A stretch of DNA of 64,000 bases from JAHEGP01 sp963751595. Its GTDB lineage: Bacteria; Pseudomonadota; Gammaproteobacteria; Pseudomonadales; JAHEGP01. This document shows, piece after piece, positions 34,457 to 42,938 of this stretch; positions within the stretch are counted from its first letter, which is position 1, and every line of letters begins with the position of its first letter. The DNA lies in contig CAVVVC010000003.1 of NCBI GenBank assembly GCA_963751595.1, positions 1 through 64,000 of the forward strand, written 5' to 3'. The notes beneath the pieces were generated by a model. That model was not told where the DNA came from, did not search any database, and worked only from the letters and a program-made list of their open reading frames with translations. Position numbers and translations under genes: made by a program.

Positions 34457-36148
34457 ATGCCCATCCTGATCGGCGCGGTACTGGAATCTGCGCAGGCTGG
34501 GTCATTGAATCCCTTGCTCGCGCAGGATGGCTACAGTGTCGCGGCGATTTATCCCTATACGGTCAGTGATACACCGATGGGTATCAGTGGCACGCGCACC
34601 TATGCGCCCGATATTTTGGTTCCCGCACAACGCACCTTAATCGGGACAACCATCCCCAGTTATTTCGACGATTTTTATTATCGTGTGCATCTGCTGCCCA
34701 ATCGCATCAGCCTGGGCAGCTTGGCGTCAGAACAAAGTCGCACCATTGAGGTGTGGAATGCCTACCTGACCAGCAACACACTGACGGCAATCCAAGTTCA
34801 GGGTGGCGAAGGCATGACTTTGCTCGGGCCGGCTCCGGCGCCCACCGTATTTGGCGCCAATGAGTCGCGCCTATATCAGCTGTCGGTCACGCCAAACGGC
34901 CCGCCAACCGTCAACGCGCGGTTTGATTTCGAGTTCATACTCGACACGGTGACCCTGCGAGCCACAGGCCGACGCATCGTGGGTTGGGTGTTTTCACCTG
35001 ACTGGTCGCAACCCGTCATTGAAAGATTGGAGTGGCTCACCCAGGTAATGGAATCCCATTCCGGCCGTGAACAACGGGTACGCTTGCGCACCGGCGCTCG
35101 TCGAACGCTGGAGTACAGCCAATTACTCGGCTCGCATCGGGAGCGTGTGCGATTGGAAAATCTGCTGCATGCCTGGCAGGCGCGAGTCTTTGGTTTGCCG
35201 CTGTGGCAGGAAGTGCAAATCACCAATCAGGCGATCAATGCCGGCGCAACAACAATCCTCGTCAACACCGATAGCCTTGATTTTGAAGTGGGTGGTCTGG
35301 TGGGTTTGGTCAAAGGGAATGACTCGGAGTTTGCCGAGATCACCGCGATTCAAACCGGCCTTCTGAGCCTGAAAAGCCCGCTGGAGCGAAGCTGGCCATC
35401 CGGCAGTAAATTGCTACCGGTAAAACCTGCTCGCCTGCAAAACGATCTCAAGCTGAAGTATCTCAGCGATGCCATTGTACAGACACGCTCGCGCTTTCAG
35501 TTGGAGGAAGAATGGCTTGTAACGCCCATTGTCGAGCCGGTGCAATACCGGGGCTTCCCGGTACTGACGACGGCGAGCAACTGGGCCGAGGATATTGACG
35601 CCGAGCACTCGCGCAAGCTGGTGGAGCTTGATTATCTGACTGGGCGGCGAGCATTGGATGATCTATCGGGAACCGGTTCAGTGCGACGAGCATATCACTG
35701 GTTGCTGAACGGACGGGACGCTATCGCAGATTTTCGAGCATGGCTCACGGCCCGAGCCGGAAAACTGAAGCCCTTCTGGCTGCCAAGTTTTCAGGCCGAT
35801 CTGGAAATCACCAGCCCCATTGGCGCTTTTGATTCAGCCATTACCGTGGATAACCGCTCCTTTGCCGCCAACGGTGGAGCCGGTATTGGTCGCCAGGATA
35901 TTGTTATTGCCACTACCAATGGCCAGCACTATTTCCGTCGCGTGACCGGTGTAACAGCGCTAACCGATACCACCGAAAGTGTGGCCATCGACAGTGTCCT
36001 GGGCGTGGCGATTCTGCCGACACAGATCCGCCACATCGCCTTTATGAAACTGGTCCGGCTTGACACCGACGCCGTGGAAATTGCGCATCACACCGATCAA
36101 TTGGCCGAGGTGTCACTCACGCTGCGTAGTCTCAAGGACGATACCTGA
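34457..36148 (+). CDS. Phage minor tail protein
   Basis: A 563-residue beta-rich protein without signal peptide: MPILIGAVLESAQAGSLNPL, QRTLIGTTIPSYFDDFYYRV, then immunoglobulin-like strands (SEQSRTIEVWNAYLTSNTLT), a central GARRTLEYSQLLGSHRERVR, and a C-terminal LELDYL-type region with FRAWLTARAGKLKPFWLPSF. The latter, FRAWL..R.GKLKPFWLP, is typical of tail proteins of the hub/distal tail type found next to BR0599 proteins. It probably forms the ring at the end of the tube. Intact. Confidence 0.65.
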   Translation: MPILIGAVLESAQAGSLNPLLAQDGYSVAAIYPYTVSDTPMGISGTRTYAPDILVPAQRTLIGTTIPSYFDDFYYRVHLLPNRISLGSLASEQSRTIEVWNAYLTSNTLTAIQVQGGEGMTLLGPAPAPTVFGANESRLYQLSVTPNGPPTVNARFDFEFILDTVTLRATGRRIVGWVFSPDWSQPVIERLEWLTQVMESHSGREQRVRLRTGARRTLEYSQLLGSHRERVRLENLLHAWQARVFGLPLWQEVQITNQAINAGATTILVNTDSLDFEVGGLVGLVKGNDSEFAEITAIQTGLLSLKSPLERSWPSGSKLLPVKPARLQNDLKLKYLSDAIVQTRSRFQLEEEWLVTPIVEPVQYRGFPVLTTASNWAEDIDAEHSRKLVELDYLTGRRALDDLSGTGSVRRAYHWLLNGRDAIADFRAWLTARAGKLKPFWLPSFQADLEITSPIGAFDSAITVDNRSFAANGGAGIGRQDIVIATTNGQHYFRRVTGVTALTDTTESVAIDSVLGVAILPTQIRHIAFMKLVRLDTDAVEIAHHTDQLAEVSLTLRSLKDDT

Positions 36149-36193
36149 TCCATCGTCCGATCGACTGCCGAATTTACTTCACGAGTTTTCACC

Positions 36194-37003
36194 ATGAGTT
36201 ATGCCAATCGAGAAGTCTCGACCGCCGACAGCAGTCCGGTCGAGCTGTATGAGTTTCGGCGCGGCGGTGATGCCTGGCGGTATACCAGCGCCGCTGATGA
36301 TGCCTTGTATGGCAGCTACGAATACCTGGCGGTGCCGATCAAACGCAGCAGCATTGAGCAGTCCACTGAAATGGGCAAAACCGGTCTGCGCATTACCTTT
36401 GCGCGCGACATTGAGGTTGCCCAGGATTTTATTGCCACACCGCCCTCAGAAATCACCTTGCTGACACTGTATCGCCAGCATCGAGGTGATGGTGAAACCG
36501 TCGCGGTCTGGATGGGGCGCGTCCTCAATGCCGAATGGCGAGGCTCAGAAGTCGAGCTGAACTGCGAGCCGGTGTACACCAGCCTACAACGCATTGGCCT
36601 GCGCCGGTTGTATCAGCGCAATTGCCCTCACGTGTTGTATGGCACTGCCTGCGGTGCCAGTGCAGTGGTGTTTCGAGTTACCGGCACTGTGGCATCGCTG
36701 AATGGAACGCTCTTGAGTGTGCCAACCGCAGCGGGTTTTCCGGTTGGGTATTTCGCGGGTGGCTATGCCACTTGGGCTGCCAATGGCATCACTGAAAAGC
36801 GCATGATCACCGGTCACAGCGGTGACACCATCACGTTGTCGGCAGTGCCGCCAGGTCTTGCTGTGGGTGATGCCATCACGTTGTATCCGGGCTGTGATCG
36901 AACCCTGAATACCTGCAACAGCAAATTCGGAAACAGCAAAAACTTTGGCGGTTTCCCGTTTATCCCGACCAAAAATCCCTTCGGCGGTAGCCCGATTTAT
37001 TAA
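36194..37003 (+). CDS. Phage BR0599 family tail protein
   Basis: A 269-residue protein of the BR0599 (DUF2163-like) family: VELYEFRRGGDAWRYTSADD-like start, GLRITFARDIEVAQDFIATP, RVLNAEWRGSEVELNCEPVY, QRNCPHVLYGTACGASAVVF and, at the C-terminus, GCDRTLNTCNSKFGNSKNFG with FPFIPTKNPFGG. The four conserved cysteines probably bind metal (an Fe-S cluster is known in related lambda gpL). The protein links the tail hub to the tip. Its place between the minor tail and J-like genes is standard. Confidence 0.8.
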   Translation: MSYANREVSTADSSPVELYEFRRGGDAWRYTSAADDALYGSYEYLAVPIKRSSIEQSTEMGKTGLRITFARDIEVAQDFIATPPSEITLLTLYRQHRGDGETVAVWMGRVLNAEWRGSEVELNCEPVYTSLQRIGLRRLYQRNCPHVLYGTACGASAVVFRVTGTVASLNGTLLSVPTAAGFPVGYFAGGYATWAANGITEKRMITGHSGDTITLSAVPPGLAVGDAITLYPGCDRTLNTCNSKFGNSKNFGGFPFIPTKNPFGGSPIY

Positions 37004-37025
37004 CTCCGATTTAAGAGGCCAGCTT

Positions 37026-37256
37026 ATGTGGGCAGCTATCGCTGTATTAGTCATCAGCGTGTTGGTGCAGTACGCGCTGCAACCCAAGACACCACAACCC
37101 CAAGCCGCCGAACTCAAAGACTTTGACGCACCCACCGCCGATGAAGGACGGCCGGTGCCGGTAGTGTTCGGCACAGTGCTGGTGCGCAGTGCCAACGTGG
37201 TTTGGTATGGCGACCTGCGCACCACGCCCATTCGCTCCAAAGGGGGCAAGAAGTAA
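37026..37256 (+). CDS. Small membrane-anchored tail protein (gpI/K-region)
   Basis: A 76-residue protein: MWAAIAVLVISVLVQYAL is a single membrane segment, followed by a proline-rich linker (QPKTPQPQAAELKDFDAPTA) and DEGRPVPVVFGTVLVRSANV, VWYGDLRTTPIR. PVPVVFGTV..R...V.WYGD is the conserved part of a small family found just before tip attachment proteins. ATG 37026 is chosen because it begins the hydrophobic segment; an upstream in-frame start would read from the previous gene. It overlaps the next ATG (TAATG). Confidence 0.6.
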   Translation: MWAAIAVLVISVLVQYALQPKTPQPQAAELKDFDAPTADEGRPVPVVFGTVLVRSANVVWYGDLRTTPIRSKGGKK

Positions 37257-37483
37257 TGCTCATTGTGGTTCACGCAGACATGCGTTCGCTCGGATATTGC
37301 AACCGAGGCGCACGCTCCTGGTTTGCCCGACATCAGCTGGATTGGGCTGAATTTATTAACCAAGGCATCGAAGCCGAACAACTGCTGGCCACCGGTGATG
37401 CCATGGCCGAAGCCGTGGTTGCTGTGGCGCAAAGTCGTGCGCGTGGCGATACCTACGGAGACGAGTATGGGCGGCAGCAGTAA
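37256..37483 (+). CDS. Small tail-associated protein
   Basis: A 75-residue protein: MLIVVHADMRSLGYCNRGAR, SWFARHQLDWAEFINQGIEA, EQLLATGDAMAEAVVAVAQS. H.DMR..GYC..GAR.WF..H.LDW..F...GI is a well-conserved pattern in phages with BR0599 and J-like genes; the function is not known to me. It overlaps the next gene by 17 bases. Confidence 0.6.
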   Translation: MLIVVHADMRSLGYCNRGARSWFARHQLDWAEFINQGIEAEQLLATGDAMAEAVVAVAQSRARGDTYGDEYGRQQ

Positions 37484-39653
37484 AAAGCAGACGGTTGGCT
37501 ATCGCTATTACCTCGGCATGCATTTGGCGATTTGCCACGGCCCGGTGGACGCAGTGACCGAAATTCAGGTGGCCGATCGGCAGGCCTGGAGTGGAAGTCT
37601 TTCTGGCAGTGGCCGCATCACACTGGATAAACCTGAACTCTTTGGTGGGGAAAAGCGTGAGGGTGGCGTGTCTGGCGCGGTGGATGTAGCCTTCGGGCAA
37701 AGCACTCAGGCGCCCAACGATTATCTGGTTTCCAAAATCGGATCGCCGCAGCCCGCCTATCGAGGCCTGCTAAGTCTGATCTTGCGGCAGGTGTATATCG
37801 CTGCCAACAACCCTTACATGAAACCCTGGGCGGTACGCATTAAACGCTGCTTTCGTAGCTGGCATGCCACCAAGGCAGAAATCAGCGGCGGTGCCAATCC
37901 TGCGCACATGGTGTACGAGTGCCTGACCAATGCCGACTGGGGCATGGGCTATCCCAGAGCGAGTCTGGACGATGTCTCCTTCAAAGCCACCGCCGATACG
38001 CTGCACAGTGAAGGCTTTGGTCTGAACATGATCTGGCTGCAGCAGAGCAAGATTGAACAATTTATCAAAGAGATCATGGACCATATTGGCGGTGTGCTCA
38101 CCACCTCGCCAGCGACCGGTCGCTTTGTATTGAAGCTGATTCGCGCCGACTACGACGTAGCGACCTTGCGGGTGTTAGACCCAGACAATGTCATCGAATT
38201 GGAAAGCTATCAGCGAGCAGCCTGGGGTGAAACCACCAACGAGCTAGTGCTGATCTACACCAAGCCTGACACCTTCAAAGAAACCAGTATCGCGGTTCAG
38301 GATCTGGCCAATATCCAGGCGCAGGGAGCTGTGGTCTCGCAGACACGCCGCTACCCAGGCATCACATCCGACAGTCTCGCATCGCGCGTGGCCATGCGGG
38401 ATCTGGCTGCAGTCTCCACACCCTTGGCAAAAGTGCGCCTGAAAGTGAATCGCCAAGCCTGGAATCTCTATCCGGGTGATGTGTTCAAACTGGTGTGGCC
38501 CGCGTTTGGTATTGAAGGATTGGTGCTTCGCATCGCTAACGTGGATGGCGGCACCTTGACCGATGGCACCATCAGCATCGAAGCGGTAGAGGATGTGTTT
38601 GGCCTGCCGGCAGCGAGCTATACGGGCTCGCAACCCACCGGCTGGATCGACCCGGTGCCCGAGCCGACTGTCGCCATACCGCGCAGATTGATTGAAACCC
38701 CGTACTGGGATTTGGCGCTGGCGATGAGCGCAGCGGATCTGGACTACTTGGATCCGACCGACTGCTACCTGCAGACGCTGGCAGGCCGGCCGACACCGGG
38801 CGCCATGAATTACGAACTTAACAGCAAGACCAGCTCAAGCTCGGTGTACACACCACGAGCGCAAGCCGAGTTCTGCCCAACGGCAGTGTTGGGTGCCGAT
38901 CTGATCCAAGAGGTCACAAGTACCACCTTCTATCACAGCGAGCTGGATATCGATCTGGTCAGTGTTGGCAGCTATGCCTACATCGACAACGAAGTGGTGC
39001 TGGTCACGACGATCAACACGGTGACCCAAAGCCTGACGCTGACGCGAGGCGTGATGGATACCGTTCCGGTACCCCACAGTACCGGAGCGCAGATCTGGTT
39101 TGCCGATGGCGCCCAGGGTGTGGATCCTACGGAATACGCCTCCGGTGAAACCGTTAACGTGCGGATGCTCACCACTACCGGGAAGGGCACGCTGGCACTC
39201 AACTCGGCACCGACCGATTCACTAGCCATGAACCGCAGGCAGGATCGGCCATACCCGCCGGGCAATGTACGCATTAACAACGTGCGTTATCCGCAGGCCG
39301 CGAAAAACGATCTGGTGATGAGCTGGGCGCACCGGGACCGTTTAAACCAAACCGTCAGTTTGATTGCCCAGACCAACGGCAACATCGGCCCAGAGCCGGG
39401 TGTGACCTACACGCTGCGCATCTATGGCGAAACCGGCAGTTTACGCCGCACCTACAGCGGCCTGACCGTTACCAGCCAAACCTACAGCTTGGCAGATGAC
39501 ACCGCCGACTCCGGCCTTGGCCGACCTAACGCAGCCTTGCGCATCGAACTGGAAGCCAATCGGTCAGGTGTGATCAGCCTGCAGAAACATTCCATCGCTT
39601 TTGAGCGTGCAGGTTACGGCCTGCATTACAACGACTACTACGGAGGACTCTGA
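37467..39653 (+). CDS. Phage tail tip/host specificity protein, J-like
   Basis: A 728-residue protein from ATG 37467 (MGGSSKKQTVGYRYYLGMHL), the usual start of this family; an earlier in-frame start would only translate the neighbour in the wrong frame. Features: LAICHGPVDAVTEIQVADRQ, EKREGGVSGAVDVAFG, PYMKPWAVRIKRCF, GGANPAHMVYECLTNADWGM, LIRADYDVATLRVLDPDNVI. This is the N-terminal to central part of lambda gpJ-type tip proteins, which bind the receptor; the C-terminal fibronectin-like/beta part (ARIELEANRSG-type) is short. It is intact and overlaps the next gene. Confidence 0.8.
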   Translation: MGGSSKKQTVGYRYYLGMHLAICHGPVDAVTEIQVADRQAWSGSLSGSGRITLDKPELFGGEKREGGVSGAVDVAFGQSTQAPNDYLVSKIGSPQPAYRGLLSLILRQVYIAANNPYMKPWAVRIKRCFRSWHATKAEISGGANPAHMVYECLTNADWGMGYPRASLDDVSFKATADTLHSEGFGLNMIWLQQSKIEQFIKEIMDHIGGVLTTSPATGRFVLKLIRADYDVATLRVLDPDNVIELESYQRAAWGETTNELVLIYTKPDTFKETSIAVQDLANIQAQGAVVSQTRRYPGITSDSLASRVAMRDLAAVSTPLAKVRLKVNRQAWNLYPGDVFKLVWPAFGIEGLVLRIANVDGGTLTDGTISIEAVEDVFGLPAASYTGSQPTGWIDPVPEPTVAIPRRLIETPYWDLALAMSAADLDYLDPTDCYLQTLAGRPTPGAMNYELNSKTSSSSVYTPRAQAEFCPTAVLGADLIQEVTSTTFYHSELDIDLVSVGSYAYIDNEVVLVTTINTVTQSLTLTRGVMDTVPVPHSTGAQIWFADGAQGVDPTEYASGETVNVRMLTTTGKGTLALNSAPTDSLAMNRRQDRPYPPGNVRINNVRYPQAAKNDLVMSWAHRDRLNQTVSLIAQTNGNIGPEPGVTYTLRIYGETGSLRRTYSGLTVTSQTYSLADDTADSGLGRPNAALRIELEANRSGVISLQKHSIAFERAGYGLHYNDYYGGL

Positions 39654-40006
39654 TGCCTGCATCAACCGACCCAAACCTTGGGCTCAACTATGGCTGGACA
39701 CTGGGTGAAAGTGGCTGGGGCACAGGCATGGACACCAACCTGAAACGCCTCGGCGCGGTGGTAGGACTTTCGGTGATCGACCGTGACCTGACTACGCCAC
39801 CGGCCAGCCCTGCAAATGGAGATCGTTACCTGATCCCAGCCGGCGCTACCGGTGTGTGGTCAGGCAAAACCGGACAAATAGCGGTGCGCATCGCAAGTGC
39901 CTGGGAGTACCACATCCCCAAGCCTGGCTGGCTGTGCTTTATCGAAGATGAAGAAGTGCTGTCAGCTTTCAAGCTCAGTGGCTGGAGCCCAGGCATTGCA
40001 ATCTAA
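39653..40006 (+). CDS. DUF2793 phage tail-associated protein
   Basis: A 117-residue protein: LGLNYGWTLGESGWGTGMDT, NLKRLGAVVGLSVIDRDLTT, PPASPANGDRYLIPAGATGV, WSGKTGQIAVRIASAWEYHI, PKPGWLCFIEDEEV. The PP.SPA.GDRYLIP...G.W.G...IA.....W....P..G....... pattern is DUF2793, seen at the ends of tail fibres and adsorption proteins. It may cap the tip protein or be a fibre remnant. The start overlaps the J-like stop. Confidence 0.75.
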   Translation: MPASTDPNLGLNYGWTLGESGWGTGMDTNLKRLGAVVGLSVIDRDLTTPPASPANGDRYLIPAGATGVWSGKTGQIAVRIASAWEYHIPKPGWLCFIEDEEVLSAFKLSGWSPGIAI

Positions 40007-40028
40007 CGCCAACACATCGTTTCAAGAG

Positions 40029-40055
40029 ACCGCCTTCGAGGCGGTTTTGCTTTTT
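40029..40055 (+). terminator. Intrinsic terminator after the tail operon
   Basis: CCGCC (40030-40034) and GGCGG (40040-40044), extended by an A-T pair, enclose a TTCGA loop and are followed by TTTTGCTTTTT. It lies 23 bases after the DUF2793 stop and separates the tail genes from the lysis genes. Confidence 0.75.
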
Positions 40056-40083
40056 AAAGAGCGACCGTTTTAGGAGATCAGAA

Positions 40084-40365
40084 ATGGCACCAGCCAAAGA
40101 AAAAGACAGCGGTATGGTGATAATGCCGCGCGAAGAATTTGAAGGACTGCTTAATTGCGCCGCCGAGCGCGGTGCAGAACGAGTACTCGCACACCTAGGT
40201 TTAGAGAACGGTCACGCCGCGCGAGACATTCGTGAATTGCGTGACCTCTTGGAAGCATGGCGGGACGCGCGCCGCACCGCCTGGCAAACCATCGTGAAAA
40301 TTGCCACTACCGGCATTCTCGCCGCGCTTATTTTAGGTGTGGCCATTAAGTTAAAGCAGCCTTGA
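40084..40365 (+). CDS. DUF6127 small membrane protein
   Basis: A 93-residue protein: SGMVIMPREEFEGLLNCAAE, RGAERVLAHLGLENGHAARD, IRELRDLLEAWRDARRTAWQ, then a single membrane helix TIVKIATTGILAALILGVAI. DUF6127 members are found in the lysis region of prophages and look like holin accessory or antiholin-type proteins because of the one membrane span. That role is inferred from position. Confidence 0.65.
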   Translation: MAPAKEKDSGMVIMPREEFEGLLNCAAERGAERVLAHLGLENGHAARDIRELRDLLEAWRDARRTAWQTIVKIATTGILAALILGVAIKLKQP

Positions 40366-40398
40366 GCGCTTAAAAAATAGTGAACGGAGGACAATAAC

Positions 40399-40857
40399 AT
40401 GCTGACGTTACTTGGCAGCTTGCTGGGCTTTATTTCCAGCGCCTTTCCGGATTTGCTAAAGATCTGGCAAGACAAACAAGACCGCGCTCATGAATTGCAA
40501 ATTCTCGACCGGCAGATGGAGCAGATGCGCCTCGGCCATACTCAACGGCTGGAAGAAATCGCTGTCAATGCCGACATCAGCGAAAGCCTGGCGCTGCTCA
40601 AACACGATAGCCAACCTTCTGGTGTGACCTGGGTGGATGGTCTGCGAGCTTCCGTGCGCCCGGTAATCACTTACGCCTTCTTCCTACTGTTTACCACTGT
40701 AAAAATCAGCGCGCTTTATATGCTGGTAGTTGATCAGGGCATGGATTTTGTGGTCGCGCTTCCCCAAATCTGGGACCCAGAGACACAAGCGCTGTTTGCA
40801 GCGGTGATGAGCTTCTGGTTTGGCCAGCGCGCCCTGGCAAAAGCTCGGGGGCAGTGA
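40399..40857 (+). CDS. Putative holin-like membrane protein
   Basis: A 152-residue protein with an N-terminal hydrophobic stretch (LTLLGSLLGFISSAFPDLLK), a charged coiled-coil part (DKQDRAHELQILDRQMEQMR) and two C-terminal hydrophobic stretches (VITYAFFLLFTTVKISALYM and ALFAAVMSFWFGQRAL). It lies directly before the endolysin gene (ATG 40859), as holins do, and starts after GGAGGA. Proteins of this type are called holins or 'holin-like' in GTA-type and pseudomonad prophages. Function unproven. Confidence 0.55.
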   Translation: MLTLLGSLLGFISSAFPDLLKIWQDKQDRAHELQILDRQMEQMRLGHTQRLEEIAVNADISESLALLKHDSQPSGVTWVDGLRASVRPVITYAFFLLFTTVKISALYMLVVDQGMDFVVALPQIWDPETQALFAAVMSFWFGQRALAKARGQ

Positions 40858-40858
40858 G

Positions 40859-41293
40859 ATGCGCCACGTTACTCAAGATGGCATTGACCTGATCAAACGT
40901 TTCGAAGGTTTCAGCCCGACTGTGTATATCTGCCCGGCAGGTTACCCAACTATCGGGTATGGGCATCTGGTGAGGGAAGCGGAGCGATACGAGCAGGGCA
41001 TCACCGAGGCTGAGGCTGAAGAATTGCTGCGCCGGGATGTTCATGCAGCGGAAAATGCCGTCCTGCGCCTGATCGATGTCCCCCTGACCGATGGCCAGTT
41101 TGATGCGCTGGTGTCCTTCACCTTTAACCTGGGTGCTGGCGCTCTGCAGCGGTCAACGCTGAGACGTAAGGTCAACCGGCAGGCTCACAGCGAAGTGCCT
41201 GAGCAATTCATGCGGTGGGTGTGGGCGGGAGGCAAAAAACTACCTGGCCTAACAATCCGGCGCGCAGCTGAGTCCAATAAATACCTATCTTAA
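40859..41293 (+). CDS. Phage endolysin, GH24 lysozyme
   Basis: A 144-residue muramidase: LIKRFEGFSPTVYICPAGYP, TIGYGH. Catalytic residues follow the E-8aa-(D/C)-5aa-T rule: Glu16, Cys25, Thr31; Cys in the second position occurs in P1/P21-type lysozymes. Later DALVSFTFNLGAGALQRSTL and FMRWVWAGGKKLPGLTIRRA are the usual C-lobe motifs. There is no signal peptide or signal-anchor, so it needs a canonical holin for release. It is intact and is the last recognisable phage gene on the right. Confidence 0.85.
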   Translation: MRHVTQDGIDLIKRFEGFSPTVYICPAGYPTIGYGHLVREAERYEQGITEAEAEELLRRDVHAAENAVLRLIDVPLTDGQFDALVSFTFNLGAGALQRSTLRRKVNRQAHSEVPEQFMRWVWAGGKKLPGLTIRRAAESNKYLS

Positions 41294-41340
41294 CTCCATT
41301 CTTATCAGCTCCAATCCGATCTAATCCTATCAAATCATAT

Positions 41341-41364
41341 TTACATGGTCATTAAACTATGTAA
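41341..41364. promoter_or_regulatory. Inverted repeat in the BREX leader
   Basis: TTACAT (41341-41346) and ATGTAA (41359-41364) form an inverted repeat with a 12-base spacer, 49 bases before the first BREX gene at 41413. The surroundings (41294-41400) are A+T-rich and free of genes, so the BREX promoter is expected here. No certain -35/-10 pair could be fixed. The repeat could be the operator of the HTH protein encoded next. Confidence 0.4.
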
Positions 41365-41412
41365 TCCTCCTCATGCTACCGCCCCTCTAACTGTTTGACG
41401 GAAGAATACCTA

Positions 41413-41616
41413 ATGTCTGAGCGCTGGCTTTCAGTAGAAGAAATGGCCGAATACTTGGGTGTCAGTAAAGACACCGTGTATGCCTGGATCAACAAAAAGA
41501 ACATGCCAGCACACCGGATTGGCCGCTTTTGGAAATTTAAAGTGGATGAAGTCGATCAGTGGGTAAGATCTGGTGGCGCTGCAGAATCGGATGGTGACCG
41601 TGACCCAAAACAATAA
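41413..41616 (+). CDS. BREX-associated helix-turn-helix protein, excisionase-type
   Basis: A 67-residue MerR/excisionase-type protein: SERWLSVEEMAEYLGVSKDT, VYAWINKKNMPAHRIGRFWK, FKVDEVDQWV. ATG 41413 is used because GGAAG lies about eight bases upstream. It overlaps brxA by 26 bases and so belongs to the BREX transcript. Small HTH proteins precede some BREX operons and are thought to control them; a role as regulator or as element-mobility factor are both possible. Confidence 0.7.
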   Translation: MSERWLSVEEMAEYLGVSKDTVYAWINKKNMPAHRIGRFWKFKVDEVDQWVRSGGAAESDGDRDPKQ

Positions 41617-42388
41617 TCTCGAAAAATTAGGCTTCAGCGTTTCCACTAGTGGCGCGCATTTGTCGCGTACTATGATGCTGCCAGAATTAACGCAGCTCTT
41701 TGAATTTTTGCCTGAAGCAACAACCAATAAAGAAGCCTATTTCGAGGCGATCGTTGACGATAACTGCCTGTCAAAGCGTTCTGCACGCACCCGCTTATTA
41801 ACCGCCCGCCACCTCGCCGATCTATACGGCTTAGATAATGCCTTTCTACTTTTTCGCGCGTTGAAATTTTTTTGGTACCGCGCAGAAACCGCTCGCCCAC
41901 AATTGGCACTTCTGCTGGCCTACGCTCGAGACCCCATTTTGCGTATGAGCGCTAAGCATATTTTATCGACCAGCCCTGGTGTGCAAATTCAGCGGCAAGA
42001 GATTGAAGACATTATCAGCAATCAATTTCCTGATCGGTTTAGCGAGGCAACCCTAAAATCAACCGCTCAAAACATCAATGCAACCTGGACGCAGGCGGGC
42101 TATTTGACCGGTAAAGTCAAAAAAATCCGTTGCATGTCAGAGCCCAGTGAAGCGGCGGTCTGCTTTGCGTTATTGCTGGCTTATCTACGCGGTACTCGTG
42201 GCGAAGAGCTTTTTACAAGTGAATACATTCAATTACTTGATTGCCGGCCAGATAAAGCCCTAGACCTTATCGAATCTGCTGCCCGTAAGGGCTGGGCAGT
42301 ATTTAAGCGCGTTGGTTCGGTTGTCGAAGTCGCTTTTCCTTCTTTGATCAATCAACAAGAAATGGAGTGGGTGCGTGAGCAAGCTTAA
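41591..42388 (+). CDS. brxA: BREX protein BrxA (DUF1819)
   Basis: A 265-residue protein with the DUF1819 features: GAHLSRTMMLPELTQLFEFL, LSKRSARTRLLTARHLADLY, NAFLLFRALKFFWYRAETAR, PQLALLLAYARDPILRMSAK and TWTQAGYLTGKVKKIRCMSE near the middle. BrxA is a small DNA-binding helical protein of type I BREX, not always needed for defence. ATG 41591 is one of several close starts (GTG 41594 and 41600). The stop overlaps brxB by 14 bases. Intact. Confidence 0.85.
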   Translation: MVTVTQNNNLEKLGFSVSTSGAHLSRTMMLPELTQLFEFLPEATTNKEAYFEAIVDDNCLSKRSARTRLLTARHLADLYGLDNAFLLFRALKFFWYRAETARPQLALLLAYARDPILRMSAKHILSTSPGVQIQRQEIEDIISNQFPDRFSEATLKSTAQNINATWTQAGYLTGKVKKIRCMSEPSEAAVCFALLLAYLRGTRGEELFTSEYIQLLDCRPDKALDLIESAARKGWAVFKRVGSVVEVAFPSLINQQEMEWVREQA

Positions 42389-42923
42389 ACGCCTTGTCGA
42401 AAACTATGGCAACTACATTGCAACACCCTGGAGTGATGCTGCAGCGGCTCAGCGCGTCATTTTCTGCGTTTACAACGAAAATGATGAATTACGGTTGCGC
42501 GTCTCTATCGATGAGTTTGAGCTTGCAACCAAAGCCAAAGGCCATCAATGGTGTCATTTTGATCTCACCAATACCTTTGCCGATTGGCTGGCAAGTCAAA
42601 AATATGCCAAGAGCTATTTTCAAAAACCTCAGTTGATCAACACCCTATTGCCTAAATACGCTGAATACATCGCAGCTCAGTTTAAAGAGCACATAGCCAA
42701 CGCTGGGGCCGACAACAGCACCGTCGTTGCCGTGTCAGGGGTGGGTAGCTTATTTGGCTTTCAAAAAGTCAAAGACATTGTCGATAAGCTTGCGCCGATG
42801 GTGCCTGGCCGCCTTCTCGTATTTTTTCCAGGCAGCTACGAAAACAACAATTACCGCTTACTCGATGGTTACGACGGCTGGAATTATCTTGCCGTACCGC
42901 TTACTGCCGAAAAGATTTACTAA
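42375..42923 (+). CDS. brxB: BREX protein BrxB (DUF1788)
   Basis: A 182-residue protein from GTG 42375 with GGAG seven bases upstream. DUF1788 features: DAAAAQRVIFCVYNENDELR, HQWCHFDLTNTFADWLASQK, VVAVSGVGSLFGFQKVKDIV, RLLVFFPGSYENNNYRLLDG and YDGWNYLAVPLTAEKIY. The G-SLFGF...V..LV and LLVFFPG..E.N.YRLLDG blocks are diagnostic. BrxB is needed for BREX methylation and defence in studied systems, probably as a bridge in the core complex. Somewhat shorter than the usual 190-200 residues. Intact. Confidence 0.88.
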   Translation: MSKLKRLVENYGNYIATPWSDAAAAQRVIFCVYNENDELRLRVSIDEFELATKAKGHQWCHFDLTNTFADWLASQKYAKSYFQKPQLINTLLPKYAEYIAAQFKEHIANAGADNSTVVAVSGVGSLFGFQKVKDIVDKLAPMVPGRLLVFFPGSYENNNYRLLDGYDGWNYLAVPLTAEKIY

Positions 42924-42938
42924 ATAGGACGCCCAAGC

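Noticed and set aside
37263..37466. Longer N-terminus for the J-like protein
   Set aside because: The extra codons lie on the small conserved gene at 37256-37483 in another frame; the family starts at MGGSSKK.
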